Positions 18,065 through 27,460 of a stretch of 64,000 nucleotides of DNA are shown piece by piece; position 1 is the stretch's first letter; each line of letters opens with the position of its first letter. The notes beneath the pieces were generated by a model. It was given only the letters and a program-made list of their open reading frames with translations. It had not been told where the DNA came from and did not search any database. Both the position numbers and the translations under genes were made by a program. This DNA is from Cryobacterium cryoconiti (GTDB lineage: Bacteria > Actinomycetota > Actinomycetes > Actinomycetales > Microbacteriaceae), in NCBI RefSeq assembly GCF_004403065.1, contig NZ_SOHA01000001.1:62001-126000 (forward strand), read 5' to 3'.

Positions 18065-18753
18065 CCAGCCGTCGCGTCGGATCGACCGTGGCTCTCGGCG
18101 CACTGTGTGGGCTCGCCTGGGCCGCGTCCTTCCGCGCAGTGATGAGCGAATTCGTCGGCTCTGGATCGACGGTCGTCTGGCTCGACACGTTCGCCGCCAT
18201 TCTGCTTCCCGGGGTGATCGTCGGCGCCCTGTTGGGTTGGGCGCACACGATTCGGCTGAGTGGGGGACACCCCGGCTGGCGGTGGCTCGGTGCCGCGCCC
18301 GCGGCGTTCGCCATCGCCCCGATGCTCCTCCCCGACGCTATTTTGGCGCTTTTCACGCTGGGTCTGGGCGGGGGAGCCATAGCGGTCCCCGTGCTCGCAA
18401 TCGGTGGCGGGTTCGCCATCGCGGGGCGCGGCCAGCTCTGGGCACGCATCGTGTGCGGCGTGATCAGCGCCCTCATGATCGTCGGCATGGTGCTGGCAAC
18501 ATTCGTTATCGGTGGACCACGCCTCGCCGTGACCGAGCCGCGCGGCGCCTGGGTCGCACTGCTCGCATCCTCGCTGCTGACCCTGTTCGTCCTGGCGGCG
18601 TCGATTCCGTTCCGGCCGGTGATGGAGGCTCACCTCGACGAGGGCAGCAGAGTCGGCCGACGGTTTCCCCCTCAACAGGTTGATCATGCTGATCATTCGC
18701 GCGGCACCGGCACGGAGCGAAGCCGTGCCCTCCGCACGACTCCGCATTCTTAG
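18061..18753 (+). CDS. Hypothetical membrane protein
   Basis: 230 residues with roughly five to six hydrophobic segments (for example FAIAPMLLPDAILALFTLGL and ARIVCGVISALMIVGMVLA), then a polar, Arg/His-rich tail of about 40 residues. No known motif is recognised. It is coupled by a 4-base overlap to the preceding membrane protein. The two may act together, but nothing indicates a role. Confidence 0.72.
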   Translation: MTSRRVGSTVALGALCGLAWAASFRAVMSEFVGSGSTVVWLDTFAAILLPGVIVGALLGWAHTIRLSGGHPGWRWLGAAPAAFAIAPMLLPDAILALFTLGLGGGAIAVPVLAIGGGFAIAGRGQLWARIVCGVISALMIVGMVLATFVIGGPRLAVTEPRGAWVALLASSLLTLFVLAASIPFRPVMEAHLDEGSRVGRRFPPQQVDHADHSRGTGTERSRALRTTPHS

Positions 18754-18814
18754 GCGCCGCCACGGCCAACTAGGCTGAAATCCCGGCGAACAGTCGCCCC
18801 GCGATGGAGCCGCT

Positions 18815-20275
18815 ATGCCTAGTGATGAACGAACCCGTGCACGACGGACCCCGTGGGCAGACCTGTTGCGGAGCATCCCGATCTCCTGGCGAGATTTTTC
18901 TCTGGCCGGTGAACAGTTCGCGGCACGCCGCGTGTTCTCCCCGCGCCTGCACCTGATCATGCCCGTGCTGGCCGTGCTCAGCGCGCTGGTGGGCTACCTC
19001 GCTTTTCCGGTCGGCCGCGGTATGGACAGCTGGGGTCTGTATCTGGGGACGCTCGCCATCGTCTGCATGTCGTGGACCTTCATTCTCGCGTCACGCCTGA
19101 ACGTGGTGCACGCTCTCTTCGGCGGCTTCGACCGCAGCTACATCTGGCACCGCTGGTTCGCGATCGTCGCCGTGGTTGCGCTCCTGTTTCACGCCGACGC
19201 TGACAACGACGCCCGCGTTGCACTGCTCCCGTTCGGCGAAAACCTCGAAGACATCGGCAAGGACCTGGCCGAGGTCGCCGAGATCCTGGTGATCGCCCTG
19301 ATCATGCTGTCGATTCTGCGGGCACTGCCGTACGGGCTGTGGAAACTGACCCACAAGTTCATGATCATTCCCTACGCGTTCTCGTGCTTTCACTTCATCA
19401 CCGCGGAAACGACATTCCCCTGGGTCTCCGGCTGGGGCCTGTGGTTCGGCGTCATCATGGCCGCGGGAGTGCTCTCCTACCTCTACCGGCTGCTCTGGGT
19501 CGACCTTGCCCTGTCGGATTTCCGCTACCGGGTGAGCCGGTTGGAGACGACATCGGATACCTTCACGGGGCTCCACCTGACCCCGGTCGGCCGTCGGCGC
19601 CTGCGCGCGCGGGCCGGCCAGTTCGCGTTCGTGCGTTCCTCGGTGTCGCCGTGGGCCGAGCCGCATCCGTTTTCCATCGCGTCTACGCCGACGGATGCCG
19701 ACCTCAGCTTCTTCGCGCGCGTCACCGGAGACTGGACCGCCACGCTCGGCTCGAGCCTCTCCGTGGGCGATCTGGTCACCCTGTCCGGTCCGCACGGCAA
19801 TCTGGAGGTCGTCGCCGGGTGTGATCGCGCCCACATCTGGGTGGCGGCCGGGTCGGGCATCACCCCGTTTCTCAGCGTGGGCGACGTGTTGGCGACCCTC
19901 GCGACGCCCCCACGCCTGATCTACAGCTTTCGCGGCGTGGCCACGGCCATCGGCCTCGACACGGTGCGAGCCTGGCGCGACCGGGGACTGATCGACCTGA
20001 TCGAACACGATTCACACACGCAGGGGCGCCTGACCATGGGCACCGTGCACGCCCTCATCGCCGGCGACCTTGCCGCCGGCACACCGCCACGTCGCCTGCA
20101 CGTCGCCGTCTGCGGCCCGTTCGAGCTGATCCGCGGGGTGCAGAAGACAGCCCGGGGCCTGGGCATTCGCTCGGTGGACTTCGAAGTGTACGACTACCGC
20201 TCGGGTTACGGCCCGAATCTGACTCCCGTCACGCGAGCGGTTCTCGACCGGCTGACCGCAGCGCTGAGACGGTGA
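18815..20275 (+). CDS. Ferric-reductase-like transmembrane flavoprotein (ferredoxin reductase family)
   Basis: 486 residues moving electrons from NAD(P)H through FAD and membrane haem. The N-terminal half has about six membrane helices with paired haem-ligand-type His: IWHRWFAIVAVVALLFH and KLTHKFMIIPYAFSCFHF. The C-terminal half is an FNR-like module: FAD site PHPFSIAS, nucleotide-binding GSGITPFLSVGDVL, and the terminal VAVCGPFELIRGVQK. The acceptor may be ferric iron or another oxidant; it cannot be read from sequence. ATG 18815 gives the leader MPSDERTRARRTPW. The gene stands 61 bases after the membrane-protein pair. Confidence 0.88.
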   Translation: MPSDERTRARRTPWADLLRSIPISWRDFSLAGEQFAARRVFSPRLHLIMPVLAVLSALVGYLAFPVGRGMDSWGLYLGTLAIVCMSWTFILASRLNVVHALFGGFDRSYIWHRWFAIVAVVALLFHADADNDARVALLPFGENLEDIGKDLAEVAEILVIALIMLSILRALPYGLWKLTHKFMIIPYAFSCFHFITAETTFPWVSGWGLWFGVIMAAGVLSYLYRLLWVDLALSDFRYRVSRLETTSDTFTGLHLTPVGRRRLRARAGQFAFVRSSVSPWAEPHPFSIASTPTDADLSFFARVTGDWTATLGSSLSVGDLVTLSGPHGNLEVVAGCDRAHIWVAAGSGITPFLSVGDVLATLATPPRLIYSFRGVATAIGLDTVRAWRDRGLIDLIEHDSHTQGRLTMGTVHALIAGDLAAGTPPRRLHVAVCGPFELIRGVQKTARGLGIRSVDFEVYDYRSGYGPNLTPVTRAVLDRLTAALRR

Positions 20276-20343
20276 TCGCCGGTCGCGGTGCGCTCACCAG
20301 ATTCAGCTGAACCCACCACGACGGGACCGGCGGCCACCGCTCG

Positions 20344-23300
20344 CTATCGCGGTGCGATGAGATCGGCCGTCGCCCGAAGGAATGCAGCGACAACCGCCGC
20401 CTGGTCAGGCTTGTCGTCTGCCTCCGCAACGGGGATCGCGGGGGTCGGCACCGGTGAGACGGGACCGGAGTCCGGGGTCGCCGTGATCACCGCGAGGGTC
20501 GCCGGCGGGGTGGGAGGAACATCGGCGAGCGAGGCGAGAAGCGTTCTCTCGAGCAGTGCCGGGGGCTTCACGACGGGTGTCTGTCGTGGATCGTTGCCGA
20601 AAGCGGCGAGCACTGCCTCGTGAAAGGCCCGGTTTGTCGACGAGCCGATCGCCTCGCGGAAGAGCGGCAGTGCCCGGGCCGTGAAGTCACCCTGCGAGCC
20701 GGTCTCGTAGGCGACCTGCGTGGCCAGGCAGGCGCCGAAGAACACGCCGCGCTCATTGTCCCGGGCCGTCGAGCGCGCCAGGGAGCCCCGCTTGGCTTTG
20801 TACGCCTCGATCTCCTCTCCGCCCAGGCTCACCAGACGCTTGCGGGATCCGACGGCGGACAGGGTGTGTGTGTTGATGTCACGCTGCCCGCCTCCCGAGT
20901 GGCAGGAGTCGAAGAAGATGGTGAGGTTGACACCTGCCGGGAGCAGGTCCCAGATCTCGCCGAGGTCATCGTCAATGATCAGGTTCCCCTCGCGGAAATC
21001 CACCGGGCAGAGCGCCTCATCGACGAGTTTGTGGTCGGGATCTCCACCGTCCACATTTCCGGGTTCGCCGGCATCCTCCAACAGCTCATCCTGGTTGAGG
21101 TCTTCGACGGTGGTGCCGTGACCCGAGTATTGCAGGGCAATGACGTCGCCTGCCCGGCTGGAGACGACCAGTTCACGGATCGCGTCCAGCATGCGCTGTT
21201 GGGTGGCCTGTTCGTTCAGCAGCGTTTCGGTCTCGAACCCGGCTGCAGAGAACGCCGCCTGCCAGGCGAGCGCATCCGAGACACAGCCGAGCAGCGCATC
21301 CGTGGGATAGCTGTCGATTCCGATGCAGAGGGCGCGCCGCCGCGGCGAGACAGTCGCCGCTTCGGCTGTGTCACTCGTGTCCTGTTCGACATAGTCGAAC
21401 ACCTCCTCTTCACTCGGCCAGAGGGGATCAATCGCACGGGTCGCCGAGAACGGGAGGATGCTGTCGCGATCGAGCACGCGGCGGGCGACGCTGTTCATGG
21501 TGGGCGCGTCGTTGTCGAAATCCCCGTGTGCGCGGGACTGCGAACTCGAACGAGGACCGGAGTCTGACTTCGACCAGACCACCTCGACGCGTGAGCCGGT
21601 CCCGGGGCGCTGGAAGAGTTCCGACATTTCCGGGTCGGCGGTCAGACTGACCTCGAGTCCGAGAATCTTCGCTCCGGGTTCGGATTCCAGGGCGCCGCGG
21701 ATCAGGTACAGCAGCGACTTCTTGTAGATGCCCAGGCACGTGTCCTTCTGCTCGATGTCATCTTCCATGGTGAACATCGTGAGCGCGTCGATCCTGCCGA
21801 GCCGGGGCACGATCTGCGTCTTGAAGGTGTCGATGCGGACGGCCGGTGCCAACAGGCTGAGGCTGTCGATACGCGGCACACCGGCGGTGAGCAAGGCCGG
21901 AATCAGGTAGGAGTGCACGATCGATCCGGCACTGTGGCCGATCAGGTGCACACTGATCTGGCCCGGATGCGCACGCATGTAGGCACTGAGCAGGGTGGCA
22001 AGCGCCGTACCGCCGCCGGTCGGGCCTGACGCGTGCTCGGCATCGCGTTTCATCGCACTCCAGACCACATCGCCTCGGGCCGATCGCGCCGCAGCCTCGA
22101 TGATGCCGTCAAAGAAGTCGCCGAGGTTGCGCTGCCGGCCCGGGAGTGAGTCCTTGACCGCGTCCCAGAGCGAGCCTGCGAGACCGCTTTCCCACACCAG
22201 ATGAATCGGGTACGCGCCGTTGTCCCTCCACCACTCGACCTGCTTCTTGGCGATCTTCAAACCGGAACCCTTGTTGACCAGGCCACCGTGCGCATAGATC
22301 ACCAGCGGAACGGGCCCCGGTCGTGCCTGGTCAGCGATGAAGGCCGGCAGATGGGTGCGGAAGACTTCCGACAGGTCGGCCTGGGTGGTTCTGAAGTCGG
22401 CGTCACTCGTCGGCGGGACGCTGGGCCCCTTCGCCAATTCGCCGTCCGTCAGATTGACGACGTGCGGCTGCAGGGCCAGCAGTTGGGCTGCAGAGAGCCC
22501 GGAGTCTCGGGGGATGGAGCGGGTTGCGTCAGAGGTGGACATTGCGCTGCCTTTCGGTGGGAGTCGGTGAGCATCGAGAGTGCCGGGCGTGATGGAGTCC
22601 GTGGCCGAAGAGGCGACGGGCGACTCGAGTCCCACCACTTCGACGCGAGCGTCCGGGTGGGCGTAGACGGTGTAGGCGAGCCAGGAGGTGTCGCCGGACT
22701 TGCGCGCCTCACGGCGGGCGTCGATGGTCGCTTCGGCGATGGTCTTATTCGCACGGAGACCGGCATAGAAGGCGCGCACGAAGTCCCGTGCCGGCTCGTC
22801 GCCGACCGACCACAGGCAGCCGACGAACGCCGCGGCCCCTCCGCGCAGGAAAGCTTCGGCGAAGCCTCCTTGCTCGGAGTGCTTCGAGGGAGGGCGCCCG
22901 AGCCGGCAGGAGTTGAGCACGACCAGGGGACCAGGGTCGTGAAAGGCGAGCGGTGGGCGGTCAGGTAGGTCACGTCGCAGGTCCTCCAGCGAATAGGCAT
23001 CAGGGGAGTCGGTGGTCGATCGCACGAAGTTGGCCAGGAGCAGCTGTTGCAGCGGCGGGTCTGCTGCGTCGTCGGTGAGGCCGTGCCCGCCGAAGTGCAG
23101 CAGGTCCATTTCTCCGTTCGTGAGCAGGGTACGGATGCTGTCGGCGTCCCCTGGCGCCAATTCTGTGGCAGCGAAGTCGGAGATGAGGTAGTCGAGTTCG
23201 TGTTCGGCGTCGATCAGCGCCAACTCCGTATCGGCGTAGCGAGGACACAGATACCGAGCGCGGCCGGCTGAAATTCTGAGCGTCTCCGGATGCGGCGTGT

Positions 23301-24756
23301 TGTAGATCCATCGCACCAGGCCGGCGCGGCCGAGGAAGCCGGATTCGTCCTTGGCATCGTCGTCGATGTCGGGATCGGCGATGTAGACCAGCTCCCACGG
23401 GATATCGGTCTCCCCGCTGGTCAGGATCGTGAGTTCATCGATCTGTTCCGGGTGGGCTGCGAAGAACGATCGCAGGTCTGCCGGGAGAACGTCTTCAGCC
23501 AGCTTCACTCCGAGTTGCTGCAACCGGGCACGAAAGGCGAGGCTCCGTTCGCGCGCGGTCGGCAATGCCTTGAAGTCCTCCCAGGCAGCGTCGATTGCGC
23601 CGTAAACCGCGCCGACAAGGGCCGGTTTGTCTTCGATGACCCGCTCGAATCTTTTTCGAGTGCCCGGGAGAACGAGTTCGAAGCTGAGGCGCGAGTGAGC
23701 GCCGACCCGGTTTTCGTCGATCGTGAGTGTCTTCGGGGCGAGGAATTGACGGACCCTCGGTGAGAGGAAGCTTGTAATCAGCGCCGCATCCGGTCCTTCG
23801 GCGGTGGGGGACACCGGGCCTCGTTGCACGGTCGCGTTCAGCCAGAGCGTCGCGAGGGGCATCGGTTCCCCCTGGCGCACGACAACCTGCACTTCGCCCT
23901 CACCGATTTCGAGGCCGACCACGGTGAAAGTGACCACCGATTCTTCCAACGGCGGTGGCAGGTACAGCTCGCGGTTGTCGGGTGCGTTCTCAGACACCGA
24001 GAAATTACGGCAGAACAGTGCGATGTTCACGGTCTGGGCAGGGTCGACGACGATCACGTGCTCGTCGTGGGCCTGGCTGGAATCGATGGTCACCTCGCCC
24101 CGCGACAGCCGCACCGTCACGGTGACGGGCGTGTTCAGTTGAACGAGCGGCGGCATACTCGCGCCGACCTGGGCGAACTCGAACCGGCCGCCGTCCAGCG
24201 GTTCAGCGTGCGGTGCCGCCCCGACAGGCGACGGCGCAAAGCCCTCCTGATCAGCGACGACTGCCTGTTCAGCTGCGGCTTCAGCGGCGACGGCGCCCTG
24301 CACCAGGCGAACATTCGTCAGGTCGAAGTCGACCTCGGCCAGGCCGACAGCTCGCACGACCAGGGCCAGTTCTCGGTCGGTGTCGCACTCCAGCACGAAG
24401 ACGTCGACGTGTTGGTGAGACGATAACGTCACCGCGAAGCTCTGGATGCCGGGGGTCGACTCGGTCGGTTCGACGGAGCGAACGTCGCCGGACGCACTCC
24501 GCTCCAGCACCGCCGAAACCCGTCCGGCGTGTGAGCGCACCGTGATGTGCGCTGTTCCGGATGCGTCGCTGGATGACACGGTCAGAGCGGCCAGAAGTGA
24601 AGTAGCCGGTGACTGGTCAAGGGCGTGGCTCAGAGCCGGGTCGGGCTGGTCGACCTGCTCCAGGACGAGACCTGGGCTGGCCTCGGCGCTGACCCGCCCG
24701 TCGATGCTGATGATCCTGAACGACCCGGCCACAGTTCCTCCTATGAGGATGCTCAT
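20344..24756 (-). CDS. CHAT protease - alpha/beta hydrolase - caspase-like (C14) multidomain protein
   Basis: 1470 residues in one uninterrupted frame. Residues 1 to about 330 are beta-rich with no motif I recognise. A CHAT protease domain spans roughly 340-720, with IPWEL near 452, His558 in HFGGHG and Cys617 in LNSCRLG. An alpha/beta-hydrolase-like domain covers about 780-1060, with YAHGG and nucleophile Ser942 in LIGHSAGS. A caspase-like C14 domain covers about 1140-1430: ALCIGIDSYP, His1213 in QYSGHGT, Cys1285 in FFDSCHSGG. All three nucleophile motifs are intact. No membrane segment or signal peptide is seen. Separate CHAT and caspase-like proteases act in bacterial immune cascades, so a stress- or infection-triggered proteolytic switch is a fair guess. 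Adjacent genes (flavocytochrome, SDR) give no support. ATG 24756 has no ribosome site, but a promoter lies just upstream. An internal ATG at 22542 (Met739) follows AAAGG and could yield the C-terminal half alone. Confidence 0.93.
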   Translation of the reverse strand: MSILIGGTVAGSFRIISIDGRVSAEASPGLVLEQVDQPDPALSHALDQSPATSLLAALTVSSSDASGTAHITVRSHAGRVSAVLERSASGDVRSVEPTESTPGIQSFAVTLSSHQHVDVFVLECDTDRELALVVRAVGLAEVDFDLTNVRLVQGAVAAEAAAEQAVVADQEGFAPSPVGAAPHAEPLDGGRFEFAQVGASMPPLVQLNTPVTVTVRLSRGEVTIDSSQAHDEHVIVVDPAQTVNIALFCRNFSVSENAPDNRELYLPPPLEESVVTFTVVGLEIGEGEVQVVVRQGEPMPLATLWLNATVQRGPVSPTAEGPDAALITSFLSPRVRQFLAPKTLTIDENRVGAHSRLSFELVLPGTRKRFERVIEDKPALVGAVYGAIDAAWEDFKALPTARERSLAFRARLQQLGVKLAEDVLPADLRSFFAAHPEQIDELTILTSGETDIPWELVYIADPDIDDDAKDESGFLGRAGLVRWIYNTPHPETLRISAGRARYLCPRYADTELALIDAEHELDYLISDFAATELAPGDADSIRTLLTNGEMDLLHFGGHGLTDDAADPPLQQLLLANFVRSTTDSPDAYSLEDLRRDLPDRPPLAFHDPGPLVVLNSCRLGRPPSKHSEQGGFAEAFLRGGAAAFVGCLWSVGDEPARDFVRAFYAGLRANKTIAEATIDARREARKSGDTSWLAYTVYAHPDARVEVVGLESPVASSATDSITPGTLDAHRLPPKGSAMSTSDATRSIPRDSGLSAAQLLALQPHVVNLTDGELAKGPSVPPTSDADFRTTQADLSEVFRTHLPAFIADQARPGPVPLVIYAHGGLVNKGSGLKIAKKQVEWWRDNGAYPIHLVWESGLAGSLWDAVKDSLPGRQRNLGDFFDGIIEAAARSARGDVVWSAMKRDAEHASGPTGGGTALATLLSAYMRAHPGQISVHLIGHSAGSIVHSYLIPALLTAGVPRIDSLSLLAPAVRIDTFKTQIVPRLGRIDALTMFTMEDDIEQKDTCLGIYKKSLLYLIRGALESEPGAKILGLEVSLTADPEMSELFQRPGTGSRVEVVWSKSDSGPRSSSQSRAHGDFDNDAPTMNSVARRVLDRDSILPFSATRAIDPLWPSEEEVFDYVEQDTSDTAEAATVSPRRRALCIGIDSYPTDALLGCVSDALAWQAAFSAAGFETETLLNEQATQQRMLDAIRELVVSSRAGDVIALQYSGHGTTVEDLNQDELLEDAGEPGNVDGGDPDHKLVDEALCPVDFREGNLIIDDDLGEIWDLLPAGVNLTIFFDSCHSGGGQRDINTHTLSAVGSRKRLVSLGGEEIEAYKAKRGSLARSTARDNERGVFFGACLATQVAYETGSQGDFTARALPLFREAIGSSTNRAFHEAVLAAFGNDPRQTPVVKPPALLERTLLASLADVPPTPPATLAVITATPDSGPVSPVPTPAIPVAEADDKPDQAAVVAAFLRATADLIAPR

Positions 24757-24773
24757 TCATGGGTTCTGAGCGG

Positions 24774-24802
24774 ACTATATGGTGTGCTCACCAGCCGGAC
24801 AA
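24774..24802 (-). promoter_or_regulatory. Promoter of the CHAT-caspase gene
   Basis: On the minus strand TTGTCC (24797-24802) and TATAGT (24774-24779) are separated by 17 bases, a good housekeeping-sigma arrangement. The expected transcript start is near 24767, leaving a leader of only about 10 bases before ATG 24756. This fits the lack of a Shine-Dalgarno sequence. Confidence 0.55.
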
Positions 24803-24895
24803 CCGCTCGCACTGACTGCCGGCGCCGAGAGGCAGTCGCGGGCACTGGTCCGACGTGCGGCCGGCTAGACAGGTGGGACCTGTTGCATCGTTGTC

Positions 24896-25630
24896 CTACA
24901 CGTTCAGAACTTGCCCCACCGTCGCACCGCCGTCGGCGATGAACTCGGTGCCCGTGGAGTAGGTCGCATCCGCGACCAGGTACAGAATCAGCTTGGCCAC
25001 TTCCTCCGGCTCACCGATCCGGGGGATCGGCTGCCCGGCGTACATCGCCGAACCTTCCATGCCGGCGGTCATCGGGGTGCGGATGCCGCCCGGGTGAACC
25101 GAGACCACACGGATGTTGTCCTTGCCGAGATCCAGGGCCGCGGCTTTGGTGAGTCCGCGTACGCCCCACTTGCTGGCAACGTAGGCGCTCAGGTTGGAGT
25201 AGCCCATGATTCCCGCGGTGGACGACACGTTGACGATGACGCCTCCGCCGGCGGCTTTCATCGACTCAGCGACGGAGCGGATACCGAGAAAGACGCCGGT
25301 CAGGTTGATGCCGATGACGCGGTTCCACTCCTCCAGCTCGGTGGTGGCCACCGGGGTGAACGCGACGATCCCGGCGTTGTTGATGAGGATGTCGATGTGA
25401 CCGACGGTGGTGTCGACGTCGGCCACCACGGCCTTCCACTGCGTCTCGTCGGACACGTCGAGGTGCCGGTAGAGTCCGCCGATCGAGTCCGCCAGCGCCT
25501 GGCCCGCGTCATCCGCCAGGTCGGCGACGATGACTCGAGCTCCCTCTGCTGCCAGCAGCTTCGCATCCGCCGCTCCCATGCCCGAGGAACCGCCGGTCAC
25601 GAGCGCGATTCTGCCGTCGAGTTTTCCCAT
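24896..25630 (-). CDS. Short-chain dehydrogenase/reductase
   Basis: 244 residues, classical SDR. Cofactor motif TGGSSGMG is near residues 12-19, NNAG follows ILI, and the active site shows Ser (NVSSTAG) with Tyr and Lys in LSAYVASKWG. HPGGIRTPM follows the catalytic helix. An acidic residue after the second strand (VIVADLADD) suggests NAD preference. It resembles hydroxysteroid/glucose-1-dehydrogenase types, but the substrate is not determinable. ATG 25630 gives the usual MGKLDGRIALVTGG. The gene ends 93 bases before the promoter of the CHAT gene on the same strand, so they are probably separate units. Confidence 0.93.
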   Translation of the reverse strand: MGKLDGRIALVTGGSSGMGAADAKLLAAEGARVIVADLADDAGQALADSIGGLYRHLDVSDETQWKAVVADVDTTVGHIDILINNAGIVAFTPVATTELEEWNRVIGINLTGVFLGIRSVAESMKAAGGGVIVNVSSTAGIMGYSNLSAYVASKWGVRGLTKAAALDLGKDNIRVVSVHPGGIRTPMTAGMEGSAMYAGQPIPRIGEPEEVAKLILYLVADATYSTGTEFIADGGATVGQVLNV

Positions 25631-25804
25631 GATTCGTCTCGATTCTGCTTTTCTCGCCCCGCTCCAGTTGCACGACGAATGTTTCGCCAGATTAGCCACG
25701 TTCCCCGGATTGGACAGGGCTGCGCCGGGGGCAACGCATGATAAATTCGAGTGTTCCGGTATCGGGGCGTGAGAGCACGTACAACATCGTCGAGAGGCTC
25801 AAGC

Positions 25805-26521
25805 ATGAGCGAGCAACCGAGCATCCGAGTCCGACGTCTGGGCAAAGGGCATCGGGCAGCGTTTGTCACGTTGTTCGCCGAGAACCCGCAGGCCGAGATC
25901 GACGACGCGCCGGAGACCTACTTCGACGACACCATCGAACTCCAGATCGAGTCCATGGCTCTCGCCCTGGTCGCCGAATCCGAAGACGGCCGGCTCCTCG
26001 GCGCCGTCGTCACCGAGCCCGACAGCTACGTCGACGAGAATCAGCTCAACGAAGACTCCACCGACGAGGACATCGACGACGCCATCGTCAGCGACCACGG
26101 CACCGCCGTCATCGAACTGCTGATCACCGATGGATCCGCGGAGGTGTGCCGGGCGCTGCTCAACACTCTCGCGCCGGCCCTCACCACCCGCGGTTTCGCT
26201 CAGGTGCACGCCAGCATCGCACCGGACCTCGCCGAGGTGTTCCGCGGCCAGGGCTGGGTTGTTCTGCCCGAGAACACGGGCATCGCGTGGATGGGCATGG
26301 ACCAGTCCGACGAGCAGGTCCGCGACTACGAAGCGATCCCGCACGGGTCGCTGTCCGCCTACCTGATCATCGACCCCAATGTGTACATGGCCTGGCCGTA
26401 TGACGCGCCTCGCGATCCGGAAGACGACGAGACTCGCCAGGAGAACATCGCCAGCGGCATGGAGGAGTTCGCGGCCCGGGTCGAGGCGGACGCATCCTCA
26501 GAGGGCCCCTCAGGCAACTGA
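25805..26521 (+). CDS. Acidic protein of unknown function, faint GNAT resemblance
   Basis: 238 residues, strongly acidic (for example NEDSTDEDIDDAIVSDHG), soluble and without signal peptide. The region VIELLITDGSAEVCRALLNTL to VFRGQGWVVLPENTGIAWMG loosely recalls the second half of a GNAT acetyltransferase fold. No acetyl-CoA loop (Q/RxxGxG/A) is evident, so I do not call it one. The gene converges with blh, and the two coding regions overlap tail-to-tail by 12 bases (26510-26521). Confidence 0.75.
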   Translation: MSEQPSIRVRRLGKGHRAAFVTLFAENPQAEIDDAPETYFDDTIELQIESMALALVAESEDGRLLGAVVTEPDSYVDENQLNEDSTDEDIDDAIVSDHGTAVIELLITDGSAEVCRALLNTLAPALTTRGFAQVHASIAPDLAEVFRGQGWVVLPENTGIAWMGMDQSDEQVRDYEAIPHGSLSAYLIIDPNVYMAWPYDAPRDPEDDETRQENIASGMEEFAARVEADASSEGPSGN

Positions 26522-27460
26522 ACGAGACGCCGAGCCTGCCGATCGTCGCCGTCGGATGTCGTAGGTCACCACCATCATGTGCGGCACGGTGAGCCCGGCC
26601 AGACCGATGAACACCAACTGCAAGATCTGGTCGCTCACAACGGCGCCGGACCCGAAGACCGCGAGGATGGCCCCCGCTGTCAGGAGGGGCACCACGGTGT
26701 AGACCGTGACCAGGACGGCTGTCTTTCGCCCGCCGCCCCGCTCCTCCTGGAAGCCTCCCAGCAGGTGCCGGAAACTGTGCAGTGCGCAGAAGTAGAGCAG
26801 GAAGAAGATAAGCGGTTCGGTGGCCAGGCCGAGGGCGGTGGCGAGAACGATTTCGATACTCTGGCTCGGTCGGCGCCGCAGCGCGACCACGGCCGCGACC
26901 AGCAGACCGGCCACGGCGAGCGGCCCGAGCCATTCCTGCACGGCGGCGACCGATGCGCCTCCCTCGCCGGACAGCACCACGTAGATGGCGCTCACCTGGT
27001 CGGGATGCGACAGCGCCGGCAGCGTGAGCAGACCGAAACCGGCGAGAAAACGCAACCAGACCGGCCGATCGGCATTCCAGTCGGATCCGAAGTGCAGAGC
27101 CGACACCAGGAGGAACGCGACCAGGCTCAGCACCGGCGCGACCAGCCAGAGCAGCACCACGGCGACCACGACGAGAATGTAGATCGCGTTGAACCCGGCG
27201 AAGCCCAGCGGAGTGCGCCACAGTCCGGCCCGGCGCGCGATCAGCGGATCGAGGGCCCCGTGGGGCAGGCCCAGCACGCCGCCGAGGATGCCCAGCAGAA
27301 TGATCTGAACTGTGGGCGATGGCATGGGAAGGCCCAGCGCGACGACGAAAAGAGTGATCAGGGCCAGGCTGGAGAACACCAGCGTTTCAACGGGCACGCG
27401 CCGCCACCGTGGCGTTACCCGGGCTTCTGCTTCGCGGGGAGGAGCGGTCTGATCGGTCAT
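26510..27460 (-). CDS. blh: Brp/Blh-type beta-carotene 15,15'-dioxygenase
   Basis: Cleaves beta-carotene to two retinal molecules; an integral membrane iron enzyme. The 316-residue product has about eight hydrophobic segments and the family His motifs in order: LGLPHGALDPL, SALHFGSDW, CALHSFRHLLGG and LTVPHMMVVTYD, which supply the iron ligands. ATG 27460 overlaps the crtY stop by 4 bases, so the two are translationally coupled: CrtY makes beta-carotene and Blh cleaves it. Retinal normally serves a microbial rhodopsin, but no seven-helix opsin gene lies in the window. Confidence 0.93.
   Translation of the reverse strand: MTDQTAPPREAEARVTPRWRRVPVETLVFSSLALITLFVVALGLPMPSPTVQIILLGILGGVLGLPHGALDPLIARRAGLWRTPLGFAGFNAIYILVVVAVVLLWLVAPVLSLVAFLLVSALHFGSDWNADRPVWLRFLAGFGLLTLPALSHPDQVSAIYVVLSGEGGASVAAVQEWLGPLAVAGLLVAAVVALRRRPSQSIEIVLATALGLATEPLIFFLLYFCALHSFRHLLGGFQEERGGGRKTAVLVTVYTVVPLLTAGAILAVFGSGAVVSDQILQLVFIGLAGLTVPHMMVVTYDIRRRRSAGSASRSVA

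Noticed and set aside
20344..24756. Type III CRISPR-linked CHAT-caspase cascade
   Set aside because: No cas genes, SAVED or TPR motif is visible in the window. Only the domain analogy remains.
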